Of a DNA stretch of 57,117 bases, positions 15,511 through 24,100 are shown one piece after another. This stretch comes from an uncultured Clostridium sp. (GTDB lineage: Bacteria; Bacillota_I; Bacilli_A; RF39; UBA660): NCBI GenBank assembly GCA_946541575.1, contig CAMNJQ010000054.1, forward strand, positions 1 to 57,117. Reading direction: 5' to 3'. The notes under the pieces were generated by a model. The model worked only from the letters and a program-made list of their open reading frames with translations, was not told the DNA's origin and ran no database searches. The translations under genes were made by a program, and so were the position numbers. Position 1 is the first letter of the stretch; the number at the start of each line of letters is the position of its first letter.

Positions 15511-18441
15511 CAGTTTAACACTTACAAGTTTTGATACACCAGATTCTTGCATCGTAATTCCATAAAGTGTATCAGCATATTCCATTGTTTTCTTTTTATG
15601 TGTTATTATTAAAAATTGTGTTTTATCTTTATAGTGATCTAAGTAATGTCCAAAGTTATCGACATTAGCTTCATCTAGTGCTGCTTCTACTTCATCAAAT
15701 ATACAGAATGGTACACTTCTTACGTTTAAAATTGCAAATAATAAACTTATTGCTGTTAGTGTCATTTCTCCTCCTGATAAAAGCGTTATTGCTTTTAATT
15801 TTTTTCCTGGAGGACTTGCTACAATATCAACACCAGTTTCTAAAATATTATTTTTGTCTGTTAATAATAAATCTGCTTCTCCACCATTAAATAATTCTTT
15901 AAATACTTTTTTAAATTCTACTTTTACCTTTTCAAATGTCGACTTGAATTCATCAATCATTACTTCGTCCATTTCATTGATAATTTCAAGTAAAGTTTCT
16001 TTAGCATTTATTAAATCATTTCTTTGATTATCTAAAAATGTATACCTTTCATTTACTCTTTTATAGTCTTCAATAGATTGAATATTAACCATTCCAATAT
16101 CTTTTATAATATTACGATACTTGATTACCTCTTCTCTTGCTTCATCAATACTTACTTCAAGTATATAATTACTCTTTGCTTTTTCATAAGTAAGTGAATA
16201 ATCTTCACTCAAAGTTTGTAGATAACTATCTAGTTTTATATCATATTTACTTGTATTTATTTCTAATTCTTTTAATTCTTTTTCTAGTTTATTTAAATTA
16301 TTATTATTAACTTTATTTATAGCTTCAAATTCTAATATATCGTTTGATAATTTTTCTTTTTCTTTTTCTTTAAATCTTATTTCTTTAGACAAATTATCTT
16401 TTTCTAAAGATACTTGGTAATATTCTTTCATAATTTTTTCTTCAAGTGAAGAGATATTAGAGTCAATTACATTATCTAAGCTTAAAAGTTCAGTTTCTAT
16501 TTCTTTTTTTCTATTTCTTAATTCATTATTTAATGATTCTTTAGCACTAATCGTTTCTCTACATTTAATAAGTTCACTTTTATAATCTCCAATTTTATAA
16601 TTTACTTTAGATAAATCACTATCTATATCATTAATATTTTTTTCTATTGTATTAACTAATTCTTCTAATTCTTTTTTTCTTCTTTGTAAGTTTTCTAATT
16701 CATTCTTTTCTGTTATTAAACTTTTAGTTAAATTAACACTTCCACCAGTAATTGAACCTCCAACATTTATTACATCACCATCTAGGCTTACTACTTTATT
16801 TCTTCTATATATACTACTACTTATTCTATTAGCTGAATCAATATCGATTGCAACAATTATATTCCCTAGTTGATTAGCTACTATATTATAGTATTTTTCA
16901 TCATATCTTACTAAAGAGGACAATATGCCAATAAACCCAGAATCTTCTTTAGCTTTTTCTAAAATATCTTTTTCTATTCCTTTGGCTTTTATAACATTTA
17001 ATGGAAAAAATGTTGCTCTTCCTAAATTATTATCTTTTAAATATTCAATTGCTTCTTTAGCTACTTTTTCTTCATCTACGATTATGTAGTTCTTAGATCC
17101 AGAGATACTTACTTCTACTGCCTTCAAATATTTATTATCACATTCTATTATGCTAGAAAAAGTTCCATGTAGTCCTTTTAATCTTGGATTATTCAATATA
17201 CTTTTTACTGGTGTAGGCATACTACTATTTGATTCTATGTAATTAGATAAAGATGATATTTTATTATTTGTATCATATATTTCCCTTTTTTTATTATTTA
17301 AGTCATTAATACTATGATTTTTTCTATTTTCTAAATTCTTATAGTTTATTTCTTCCTTATTTAGTTCAGTAATTGCACTATTGATATCATTATTTATAAG
17401 TTCAATATCTTTTTTTATTAATTCTATACTATTGTCTGTTTGATATAAATCTTCTTTTAAGTTTGCAATATTATTATGAATTTTTGCATCACTTGCATCA
17501 TATTTGCTTCTTTCTTTTAATAATTCTTTTTCTCCATTTAGTTTTTCTTCACTTCTTGTTAAGTCAAGTAACTTATCATTCAATTCTTTTATTTCTTTTT
17601 CTATCTTTATTAATTCTAGTTTTTTATTTGATAAGTCCATATCGCTATTTGAAGTAGATAAGTTTAGGTTTAAAATTTCGTTATTTATACTTTCTATTTT
17701 TTTCTTTGCTAAATTATTTTCATAATTTATTCTATCTATTTCACTAGCAATTAGTGCTACTTCAACGTTATCTAAGTGATCTTTTGCATCTAAATATTTC
17801 TCTGCTTTTTCACTTTGTTCTTTTAATGGTTCAAGTTGTATTTCAAGCTCATTAATTATATCTTTTACACGTTCTAAATTTGTTTCAGTTCTATCTAGTT
17901 TTTTTATTGCTTCTTCTTTTCTTTTTTTGTATTTCAACACTCCAGCAGCATTTTCTATTATTAATCTTCTATCATATGGTGAGTTTGATAGTATTTTTAA
18001 TATTTCTCCTTGTGAAATAATATTGAACGATTCCTTTGATGAAGCACTATCTATTAATAAATCTGTAATATCTTTTAATCTGCACTTTTCTCCATTAAGA
18101 AAATATTCGTTTTCTCCTGTTCTATAAACTCTTCTTTTAATTGATACTTCATTATAAGGTATATTTAAAAAATTATCTGAATTATCAAATACAAGAGTTA
18201 CACTCGCCACATTTAAAGGATTTCTTGATTTACTTCCAGAGAAAATAATATCTGTCATAGAAGCATTTCCTCTAAGAGATTTAACTGATTGTTCTCCAAG
18301 AACCCATCTTACAGCATCAACTACATTGCTTTTACCACTTCCATTTGGCCCAACAATTGCTGTTATTTTTCCATCTAAATTAATAGTAATTTTGTCTGCA
18401 AAAGACTTAAAACCATTACAGCTAATCTCTTTTAAATACAT
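15493..18441 (-). CDS. smc: Chromosome segregation ATPase SMC
   Basis: SMC is the ring-forming condensin subunit that organises the chromosome with ScpAB. The start at 18441 (MYLKEISCNGFKSFADK) follows GAAGGTG. The N-terminal head has Walker A GPNGSGKSNVVDAVRWVLGE. Long coiled coils flank a hinge at about residues 395-530 (MPTPVKSILNNPRLKGLHGT through VINVGGSITGGSV). The C-terminal head has signature LLSGGEMTLTA and Walker B CIFDEVEAALDEANV. At 982 residues it is about 200 shorter than Bacillus SMC, and the missing length falls in the coiled-coil arms. ScpA and ScpB are not seen here. Confidence 0.97.
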   Translation of the reverse strand: MYLKEISCNGFKSFADKITINLDGKITAIVGPNGSGKSNVVDAVRWVLGEQSVKSLRGNASMTDIIFSGSKSRNPLNVASVTLVFDNSDNFLNIPYNEVSIKRRVYRTGENEYFLNGEKCRLKDITDLLIDSASSKESFNIISQGEILKILSNSPYDRRLIIENAAGVLKYKKRKEEAIKKLDRTETNLERVKDIINELEIQLEPLKEQSEKAEKYLDAKDHLDNVEVALIASEIDRINYENNLAKKKIESINNEILNLNLSTSNSDMDLSNKKLELIKIEKEIKELNDKLLDLTRSEEKLNGEKELLKERSKYDASDAKIHNNIANLKEDLYQTDNSIELIKKDIELINNDINSAITELNKEEINYKNLENRKNHSINDLNNKKREIYDTNNKISSLSNYIESNSSMPTPVKSILNNPRLKGLHGTFSSIIECDNKYLKAVEVSISGSKNYIIVDEEKVAKEAIEYLKDNNLGRATFFPLNVIKAKGIEKDILEKAKEDSGFIGILSSLVRYDEKYYNIVANQLGNIIVAIDIDSANRISSSIYRRNKVVSLDGDVINVGGSITGGSVNLTKSLITEKNELENLQRRKKELEELVNTIEKNINDIDSDLSKVNYKIGDYKSELIKCRETISAKESLNNELRNRKKEIETELLSLDNVIDSNISSLEEKIMKEYYQVSLEKDNLSKEIRFKEKEKEKLSNDILEFEAINKVNNNNLNKLEKELKELEINTSKYDIKLDSYLQTLSEDYSLTYEKAKSNYILEVSIDEAREEVIKYRNIIKDIGMVNIQSIEDYKRVNERYTFLDNQRNDLINAKETLLEIINEMDEVMIDEFKSTFEKVKVEFKKVFKELFNGGEADLLLTDKNNILETGVDIVASPPGKKLKAITLLSGGEMTLTAISLLFAILNVRSVPFCIFDEVEAALDEANVDNFGHYLDHYKDKTQFLIITHKKKTMEYADTLYGITMQESGVSKLVSVKLGNIER

Positions 18442-18468
18442 AAAAAACACCTTCTATACACTAATAGA

Positions 18469-18497
18469 ATTATAACATATTATAATTATTTTTTTAA
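18469..18497 (-). promoter_or_regulatory. Possible smc promoter
   Basis: On the minus strand a TATAAT box (with a TG two bases upstream) lies 28 bp before the smc start; the -35 (TTAAAA) is weak. Confidence 0.35.
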
Positions 18498-18504
18498 TTA
18501 TAAA

Positions 18505-18536
18505 TTAAAAAACTGATATGCTTAAGCATATCAGTT
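18505..18536 (-). terminator. Terminator of the uppS-cdsA-rseP operon
   Basis: A 26-bp perfect palindrome (AACTGATATGCTT and its complement) is followed on the minus strand by TTTTTT. It lies 14 bp after the rseP stop. Confidence 0.88.
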
Positions 18537-18549
18537 AATTTATTATTTA

Positions 18550-19602
18550 TTAAAATAATCTTATTACATCATTTATAGTTATGAATACTATTAATATCAT
18601 TAATAATCCAAATCCAACAGTATTTACTGTATTTTCTATTTTAGGTGAAACAGGTTTTCTTCTTATTTTTTCTATAAGTAAGAAGAGTATTCTACCACCA
18701 TCAAATGCTGGAAATGGTAATATATTTAAGAAACCAACATTTACGCATAATAATGCAGTTAAACTTGCAAGTGGAAGTAAAACTGATTCTTTTGTGGCTT
18801 CTCCTACTATTGAATATATTCCTACTGGGCCAGATAAATTTTCTACTCCAACTTTTCCACTAAATAAATACTCAAATGTTATAAAGATTTGTTTAATATA
18901 CGAAATAAATTGATTAAATGTATATTCAATTGCTGCACCAAATCCATGATTTACTTTATTTTCAAAAACGATGCCATATTTTAATGATTCTTCTTTTGTT
19001 TCTTCATCTATCACTTTAATTGGCTTAACTTTGTATGTGTATTCTTTGCCATCACGTTCCATGACAAATTCTGTTTCACTACCATTATTTTCAAGTGTCA
19101 TATACACTCTTACATCATCAGTATTAGAAACATTATGTCCATTTATTTTTACAAATTTATCTCCTTCTCTAATACCTTCAAGATACATTGGCATTGTCTC
19201 ATCTAATTTTGTTACAACAGGTGTCATGTCTGGTGCACCATGAAATATTCCAATTAGGAATAATAAGATAATTGCTAATAAAAAGTTATTAAATACTCCT
19301 GCAGCCATGATTATAAATCTTTGCCAAATTGGTTTTTGGTGTAGATAAGCTCCATCTGGAACTTCATCGTCCGTTTCAGTAGGATCTTCTCCTGCTAATT
19401 GAACAAATCCACCAATTGGAAATGCTCTTACGTTATATTGTGTTTTACCTTTTTCTTTTTTGGTTCCGAAAAGTCTTGGTCCCATTCCAATTGAAAATTC
19501 ATATACATAAACTCCAAATATTTTTGAAAAAATAAAGTGTCCAAATTCATGAACTAAAACTATTATTCCTAATATTATTATAAAATAAATTAATGTTAAC
19601 AT
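18550..19602 (-). CDS. rseP: Site-2 intramembrane zinc protease RseP/RasP
   Basis: This 350-residue M50 family protease cuts transmembrane anti-sigma factors and leftover signal peptides. The first helix carries HEFGH (VLVHEFGHFIFSKIFG), a central PDZ domain contains EGDKFVKINGHNV, and the third motif NILPFPAFDGGR matches the NxxPxxxxDGG site. Several membrane helices are apparent. It is the last gene of uppS-cdsA-rseP, separated by 9 bp from cdsA. In Bacillus dxr sits between cdsA and rseP; it is missing here. The terminator follows directly. Confidence 0.96.
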   Translation of the reverse strand: MLTLIYFIIILGIIVLVHEFGHFIFSKIFGVYVYEFSIGMGPRLFGTKKEKGKTQYNVRAFPIGGFVQLAGEDPTETDDEVPDGAYLHQKPIWQRFIIMAAGVFNNFLLAIILLFLIGIFHGAPDMTPVVTKLDETMPMYLEGIREGDKFVKINGHNVSNTDDVRVYMTLENNGSETEFVMERDGKEYTYKVKPIKVIDEETKEESLKYGIVFENKVNHGFGAAIEYTFNQFISYIKQIFITFEYLFSGKVGVENLSGPVGIYSIVGEATKESVLLPLASLTALLCVNVGFLNILPFPAFDGGRILFLLIEKIRRKPVSPKIENTVNTVGFGLLMILIVFITINDVIRLF

Positions 19603-19611
19603 ATTTTCCTC

Positions 19612-20412
19612 CTATAAAACAGATACCATAACTAGGAAACCTAGTGTTATAAATATTATGCTATCTATAACATCTAGTATACCACCATTTCCTACAATTA
19701 CATTAGAAAAATCTTTTTTACCGAATTCTCTTTTGATACAAGAAAATACTAAATCTCCCATTTGTCCAAGTATTGATAAAATAGCTGTTACAATCATTAT
19801 TACATACATTGGTGTTCTTCCGTTTACTGCACTAGCAAAAAATAATGTTGGTAAAATTGTACCTATGATCAATCCGCCTATTGCTCCTTCGACTGTTTTC
19901 TTTGGTGAAATATGTTGCATAAATGGATGTTCTCCAATTAATTTCCCTGCAATATATGCAAATGAATCAGTTAAAAATGCTATTAAAAATATATAAGTTA
20001 TGTAATTAGTATTATAGTTTCTAAATTGTACAAGCAAATTAAATGTTATACCAATAAACATTGTTGATCCCATTAGATATAATGCGTTAGTTAAATTATA
20101 TTTTTTCCTATTTTCAACAACAACTAATGGCATTAAATCAATTAAAATCATTGAAGTAAATAGTCTATAATCTATAAAGTAAAAATTATAACCGGCATCA
20201 TAATTATTCATTACAAAGAATATTATTAAAATATATGAAAATAATTCTAGTTCCACTGGTGTTCTTCTATCTTTTGGTCTAATATGTAAAAGTTCTCTTA
20301 GTGATAATGCTGCAAATATTGACATTGCAATTGAAAAGTATAGTTTCCCTAAAAATGAAGATACAAAGAATATTAATATCAAAATGCTTAAACTAATAAG
20401 TTTTGTTTTCAT
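19612..20412 (-). CDS. cdsA: Phosphatidate cytidylyltransferase CdsA
   Basis: CdsA makes CDP-diacylglycerol from phosphatidic acid and CTP, the precursor of phosphatidylglycerol and cardiolipin. The 266-residue membrane protein has about seven hydrophobic segments and the family signature region: DSFAYIAGKLIGEHPF, ISPKKTVEGAIGGLI, then GDLVFSCIKREFGKKDFSNVIV followed by GNGGILDVIDS. The usual H and R of GHGGxxDRxDS are N and V here, a small deviation. Its ATG overlaps the uppS stop (TAATG), indicating coupled translation. Confidence 0.95.
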   Translation of the reverse strand: MKTKLISLSILILIFFVSSFLGKLYFSIAMSIFAALSLRELLHIRPKDRRTPVELELFSYILIIFFVMNNYDAGYNFYFIDYRLFTSMILIDLMPLVVVENRKKYNLTNALYLMGSTMFIGITFNLLVQFRNYNTNYITYIFLIAFLTDSFAYIAGKLIGEHPFMQHISPKKTVEGAIGGLIIGTILPTLFFASAVNGRTPMYVIMIVTAILSILGQMGDLVFSCIKREFGKKDFSNVIVGNGGILDVIDSIIFITLGFLVMVSVL

Positions 20413-21119
20413 TATACTCCTCCAAACCTTCTATTTCGTTTAGTAAATTCTTCCAATGCTTTATCAAATTCTTTTTCATCAAAGTCTGGAAATAATACAC
20501 TAGGGAAATAATATTCTGCATAACTTGCTTGCCATAGCATAAAATTACTTATTCTTTGTTCTCCACTAGTTCTTATTACAAAATCTAAATCTGGTAAATC
20601 TTGATACATGTAATGACTTACTAATTCTTCATTTATTTCATCAATTGATATTTTGTTATCATTAATATCTTTGTTTATTTTCTTAATTGCATCAACTATT
20701 TCTAATCTTCCTCCATAGTTTAAGCATATATTAAACGTTCCTCTTGTTAAATTTTTTGTTGCAGCTTCAATCTCGTTAATTCCATTAATAACATCTTGTC
20801 TTAAATTTGCTTTACTACCTGAAAAAATTACTTTTAATTCTTCTTTTACAAATATTTTTTTCTTTTTAGTAAAATATTTTACAAATAAATCCATAAGATA
20901 ATTAACTTCTTCTTCACTTCTTTTAAAGTTTTCTGTAGAAAAAGCATAAACACTTACATATTTTATTCCCATATTAAAAATATGTTTTAATAATTTTTCA
21001 AGATTATCTGCTCCTGCCTTGTGTCCAAAACTTCTCTTTAATCCCCTTTTTTTTGCCCATCTTCCATTTCCATCCATAATTATTCCAACGTGTTTAGGCA
21101 AAATATATTTATTATCCAT
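20412..21119 (-). CDS. uppS: Isoprenyl transferase UppS (undecaprenyl diphosphate synthase)
   Basis: UppS elongates farnesyl diphosphate with isopentenyl units to make undecaprenyl diphosphate, the lipid carrier for cell-wall polymers. The 235 residues show HVGIIMDGNGRWAKKRG with the catalytic Asp, GHKAGADNLEKLL, YVSVYAFSTENFKRS, and the C-terminal DLDFVIRTSGEQRISNFMLWQ with YAEYYF. It leads the uppS-cdsA-rseP operon behind a good promoter. The presence of uppS and uppP (49788) argues for an envelope with peptidoglycan or related polymers. Confidence 0.97.
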   Translation of the reverse strand: MDNKYILPKHVGIIMDGNGRWAKKRGLKRSFGHKAGADNLEKLLKHIFNMGIKYVSVYAFSTENFKRSEEEVNYLMDLFVKYFTKKKKIFVKEELKVIFSGSKANLRQDVINGINEIEAATKNLTRGTFNICLNYGGRLEIVDAIKKINKDINDNKISIDEINEELVSHYMYQDLPDLDFVIRTSGEQRISNFMLWQASYAEYYFPSVLFPDFDEKEFDKALEEFTKRNRRFGGV

Positions 21120-21134
21120 ATTACCACCAATACA

Positions 21135-21163
21135 ATTATATTATATTTATTTTTTTTTAGCAA
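21135..21163 (-). promoter_or_regulatory. Sigma-A promoter of uppS-cdsA-rseP
   Basis: On the minus strand TTGCTA, a 17-bp spacer and TATAAT lie 15 bp before the uppS ATG (GGTGGTAAT ribosome site). Confidence 0.6.
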
Positions 21164-21177
21164 TTGTAAAGAAGCAT

Positions 21178-21198
21178 AAAAAAAGACCTTACTGGCCT
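21178..21198 (-). terminator. Terminator of rpsP-khpA
   Basis: On the minus strand AGGCC and GGTCT (one G-U) pair around AGTAA, followed by TTTTTT. It overlaps the khpA stop. Confidence 0.75.
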
Positions 21199-21445
21199 AA
21201 TATTTATCTATATTTATTTTAACTCTTTTATTATCTTTAAGATAACTACTAGCTTGTACTAAAGTTCTAATAGCATTTGAATTTTTTCCTTCTTTTCCAA
21301 TAATTCTTCCAATATCTTCTTCTGATACCATAACTTGTATCAAAATAGTATTATCGTCATCGGTTTCAAATTCTTTTACACTAACACTATCTTTATCTTT
21401 GGCTAAAGCTAAAACAATTTCTTTTGTTAATTCAACTAAATCCAT
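21197..21445 (-). CDS. khpA: KH domain RNA-binding protein KhpA (YlqC)
   Basis: The 82-residue protein consists of one KH domain with the RNA-binding loop GRIIGKEGKNSNAIRTL, as in YlqC/KhpA. In streptococci and Bacillus KhpA pairs with KhpB (Jag) to bind transcripts affecting cell division and elongation. It follows rpsP by 2 bp, the conserved Firmicutes order rpsP-ylqC. rimM and trmD, which often follow, are absent; a terminator ends the unit. Confidence 0.93.
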   Translation of the reverse strand: MDLVELTKEIVLALAKDKDSVSVKEFETDDDNTILIQVMVSEEDIGRIIGKEGKNSNAIRTLVQASSYLKDNKRVKINIDKY

Positions 21446-21447
21446 AA

Positions 21448-21717
21448 TTACTTATTTCCTTTTTTAGAATCTGCAAATTTAGCCATAATTCCTTTTTTAC
21501 TAAATAAGTTTCTTACAGTATCAGTTGGAAGTGCTCCTTGTCCTAACCATTTTAAAGCAACTTCTTCATTAACTTTTACTTCATCTAAAGCTGGATTATA
21601 AGTACCAATATTTTCTATACATTGTCCATCTCTAGGTCTTCTTGAATCACTAGCAACAATTCTATATACTGGTTTATGTCTTGAACCCATTCTTGTTAAT
21701 CTAATTCTAACTGCCAT
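21448..21717 (-). CDS. rpsP: Small ribosomal subunit protein bS16
   Basis: bS16 binds 16S rRNA early in 30S assembly. The start at 21717 gives [21 protein letters not shown], the family signature, and follows GGAGG at 7 bp; six earlier codons of the longest frame are discarded. The protein has 89 residues and contains GTYNP and [11 protein letters not shown] as usual. It is the first gene of rpsP-khpA with a perfect consensus promoter. Confidence 0.98.
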   Translation of the reverse strand: MAVRIRLTRMGSRHKPVYRIVASDSRRPRDGQCIENIGTYNPALDEVKVNEEVALKWLGQGALPTDTVRNLFSKKGIMAKFADSKKGNK

Positions 21718-21743
21718 ACAAAATCCTCCATTCATTCATTTTG

Positions 21744-21772
21744 ATTATATAATAAACAAAACACGTTGTCAA
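21744..21772 (-). promoter_or_regulatory. Consensus promoter of rpsP
   Basis: On the minus strand TTGACA, exactly 17 bp, then TATAAT, 26 bp before the rpsP ATG. Both hexamers are perfect. Confidence 0.85.
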
Positions 21773-21789
21773 TATAAAAATGTTAACAC

Positions 21790-22641
21790 TTATCTACATA
21801 ATTTATAAATATTTTTATAATCATCTATATTTATATCCATTTTTTTTGCTGATCTTTCCAAAGTACTTTCCCCAATTAACATTTTTCCTATTTCATCATA
21901 GATAATATCTTTATCTTTTTCTTTTAAGTTTATTAATTGTAATACATATTCAAAGCTTTCAATATATGTTAGAGCTGAAGCAATAGAATATTCATAATTT
22001 TCAGGATTTATTCCTAGATAATTTGGATGCATCGCATAAAATAAATCAGTTTCTAAGTCATTTATATTGTCTTCAATCATTTTCATTCTATTACTGATAA
22101 ATTTATTTTTTCCTTTTTCCTTATGAATTGCTGAATACATCATATATTCAAAAAAGAATGGTAGTACTTCAGAATATTCATAAACATCTTTTTTATCTTT
22201 TGATAAAAATAATGAAAAATGTGATAATTCGTGAATTGTTGCTGCGCTTAATAAATCAGTATTTTCTTTTCTTTTTGGTAATACAACATCAAATAATAAT
22301 TCATTATTTTTTGAAATGATTCTAGACATGCTTTCATCCATATCAATTTCACTGTAATTAAATCTAGATATTTCTAAAACTTTTTCGAAGTATTCTAATA
22401 TTTTTTCATTATCCATTTCAGCTATAATAATTGATAAGTAATCTATAAATGATGAATTAACCTTTCTTTCTGTATTAGTGTATTGCTTTGGTATATTTAT
22501 TGAAGTGACATTATGAACTTTTTCTAAAACATTTATATCACAATAATTGTATTTTAATTTTAAATTTGTTTTACTGAAAACTTCTTTTTTTATTTTATTA
22601 TATGAAATGTAATAGTTTGAAAACTTATTTGTTATATCCAT
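21790..22641 (-). CDS. Putative zincin-like metallopeptidase, 283 aa
   Basis: No named family is recognised. The start at 22641 (MDITNKFSNYY) follows GGAAGTGAGTTAT; the longest frame begins at a GTG three codons earlier inside the ribosome site. The protein contains a zinc-binding HELSH motif in ATIHELSHFSLFLSKDK. Glutamates in a following helix (YEYSEVLPFFFEYMMY) could be the third ligand. No signal peptide or membrane helix is evident, so it is probably cytoplasmic. The gene at 47529 encodes a similar-sized protein with HELFHH in the same relative place. Its substrate is unknown. Confidence 0.6.
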   Translation of the reverse strand: MDITNKFSNYYISYNKIKKEVFSKTNLKLKYNYCDINVLEKVHNVTSINIPKQYTNTERKVNSSFIDYLSIIIAEMDNEKILEYFEKVLEISRFNYSEIDMDESMSRIISKNNELLFDVVLPKRKENTDLLSAATIHELSHFSLFLSKDKKDVYEYSEVLPFFFEYMMYSAIHKEKGKNKFISNRMKMIEDNINDLETDLFYAMHPNYLGINPENYEYSIASALTYIESFEYVLQLINLKEKDKDIIYDEIGKMLIGESTLERSAKKMDINIDDYKNIYKLCR

Positions 22642-22694
22642 ATAACTCACTTCCTGGTTTTTTATTATATATTAGTGTTTTTAAAATATCAAAT

Positions 22695-22726
22695 AAAAAA
22701 AGACAATTAGACTTCTCCAATTATCT
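22695..22726 (-). terminator. Terminator of tcdA
   Basis: On the minus strand AGATAATTG and TAATTGTCT pair (with G-U pairs) around an 8-nt loop, followed by TTTTTTATT. It includes the end of tcdA. Confidence 0.75.
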
Positions 22727-23387
22727 TTCTAATTACATAACTTGCTATTAATAGTCCTGCACTATTTGGTACAAACGATGAAGATGCAACTACTCTTCCA
22801 CTTTTAATAGGTACTTCTTTTGAACATAAAACTGGTATTTTTCTATTTATTTTCTCATCTTTAACCCATTTTCTAAAGATTCTTGCAAGTGGATCATTGT
22901 TTGTTTTTCTAATATCTATTATTTCTAATTGAGATGGGTCTAGTTTATTTCCTGTTCCCATAGAAGAAATAAAGTTAATATTTCTATTTAAAGATTCTTT
23001 AATAATTGCTTTTTTAGTTTCTTTAGAATCACAACAATCTATTACAAAAGTTGGTTTTTCATTATCGAATATCTCTTTTATATTATCTTTATTTAGATAT
23101 ATTGGGTATTTTGAAACTTTTACTTCTGGATTAATATCTAAAATAATATTCTCAAGTACATCTACTTTTCTTTTTCCAATTGTTCTTTGAAAGGCAACTG
23201 CTTGTCTATTCAAATTAGTTATATCAACTACATCAAAATCAATAATTGAAATATTTGTAATGCCACTTCTTATTAAAGAAAGAGCGCATTCTCCTCCTAC
23301 TCCACCTACACCAACTATTAATATTTTATTATTTTGAATTTTGTTTAGATTTTCTTCTCCAATTAAAAGTTTTAATCTATCAAACAT
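22707..23387 (-). CDS. tcdA: tRNA threonylcarbamoyladenosine dehydratase TcdA (ThiF/E1-like)
   Basis: TcdA activates t6A37 of tRNA with ATP to form cyclic ct6A. The 226 residues show the E1-like nucleotide fold: ILIVGVGGVGGECALSLIRSG, then ISIIDFDVVDITNLNRQAV, and FVIDCCDSKETKKAII. The C-terminal DPLARIFRKWVK and VPIKSGRVVASSSFVPN are typical of the YgdL/TcdA branch rather than ThiF or MoeB. It lies 23 bp after the 6S RNA, as in Bacillus, where yrvM follows bsrB. The ribosome site is AAAGGAGTAATTT-ATG. Confidence 0.93.
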   Translation of the reverse strand: MFDRLKLLIGEENLNKIQNNKILIVGVGGVGGECALSLIRSGITNISIIDFDVVDITNLNRQAVAFQRTIGKRKVDVLENIILDINPEVKVSKYPIYLNKDNIKEIFDNEKPTFVIDCCDSKETKKAIIKESLNRNINFISSMGTGNKLDPSQLEIIDIRKTNNDPLARIFRKWVKDEKINRKIPVLCSKEVPIKSGRVVASSSFVPNSAGLLIASYVIRKIIGEV

Positions 23388-23410
23388 AAATTACTCCTTT
23401 TTTAGCAAAA

Positions 23411-23582
23411 AAAAATGTCTAAAGAATCGAGTACGATAAAACCCGCTTATTGCAGGTGGGTGTCCATACGAAATCTTTAGGATTCTCACATAAATGCGAG
23501 CATTCAACACCAATTTCTGATCCGAACTCCCTTATCGTTACTTAGTCGGTTTTATAAAAAACTCTTTTTCTATTAGACATTT
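23411..23582 (-). ncRNA. ssrS: 6S RNA
   Basis: A ~172-nt non-coding stretch with strong self-complementarity. The 5' end ATGTCTAA pairs with TTAGACAT at the 3' end, closing a long irregular rod as in 6S RNA. The interior contains GGTGTTGAATGCTCGC on the 5' side and ACACCCACCTGCAATAAGC toward the 3' side, similar to Firmicutes 6S RNAs. 6S RNA mimics an open promoter and sequesters sigma-A RNA polymerase. The downstream neighbour is tcdA, the same order as bsrB-yrvM in Bacillus. The T-run after the 3' arm would end the transcript. Confidence 0.78.
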
Positions 23583-23647
23583 ATAATATATCACATATTT
23601 TCTAATAAATAAATAGTCTTTTAGTAATTTTACAATATGTATGTAAA

Positions 23648-23986
23648 CTATTTATTATTTATTTCTTTTATTATTTTTTCAATTTTATTACCATATTCTA
23701 TTGATTTATCATATATAAATCTCAATTCGGGAGTATGACGGATTTCTACTCTTTGACTTATTTGACCGCGAATAAAACTTTTCGCTTTATCAAGCGATTT
23801 CATAGTTTCATCTTTTTTCGAATCATCTAATACAGTATAGTATACTTTTGCAAAACTTAAATCGTTTGTTATTTCACATCCTGTTATAGTTACAAATTGT
23901 ATGTTAGGATCTTTTACTTCGTTTTGTAATATACTACTTATTTCTTTAACAAAAATGCTATTTAATCTTTCAATCTTTAAACTCAT
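23648..23986 (-). CDS. rbfA: Ribosome-binding factor A
   Basis: RbfA is a KH-fold factor that helps 30S maturation near the 16S 5' end. The start at 23986 gives MSLKIERLNSIFVKEISSIL behind GGAGGTATCT. The protein has 112 residues with the typical VTITGCEITNDLSFAKVYYTVL and RHTPELRFIYDKSIEYG motifs. It follows infB, the conserved order, but a strong terminator lies between, so it probably has its own promoter. Confidence 0.96.
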   Translation of the reverse strand: MSLKIERLNSIFVKEISSILQNEVKDPNIQFVTITGCEITNDLSFAKVYYTVLDDSKKDETMKSLDKAKSFIRGQISQRVEIRHTPELRFIYDKSIEYGNKIEKIIKEINNK

Positions 23987-24073
23987 AGATACCTCCAGCA
24001 AAAATACTATAACATAAAAACTAAAAAAATGATATACAGTTTTACTTCAAATTAAGTCATTGTTTTATATAAG

Positions 24074-24100
24074 AAAAGAGATTATCTTCTAATCTCTTTT
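24074..24100 (-). terminator. Terminator of the rimP-nusA-infB operon
   Basis: An 11-bp perfect stem (AAAAGAGATTA/TAATCTCTTTT) with a 5-nt loop overlaps the infB stop; the minus-strand 3' side is TTTT followed by CTTATAT. Confidence 0.75.
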
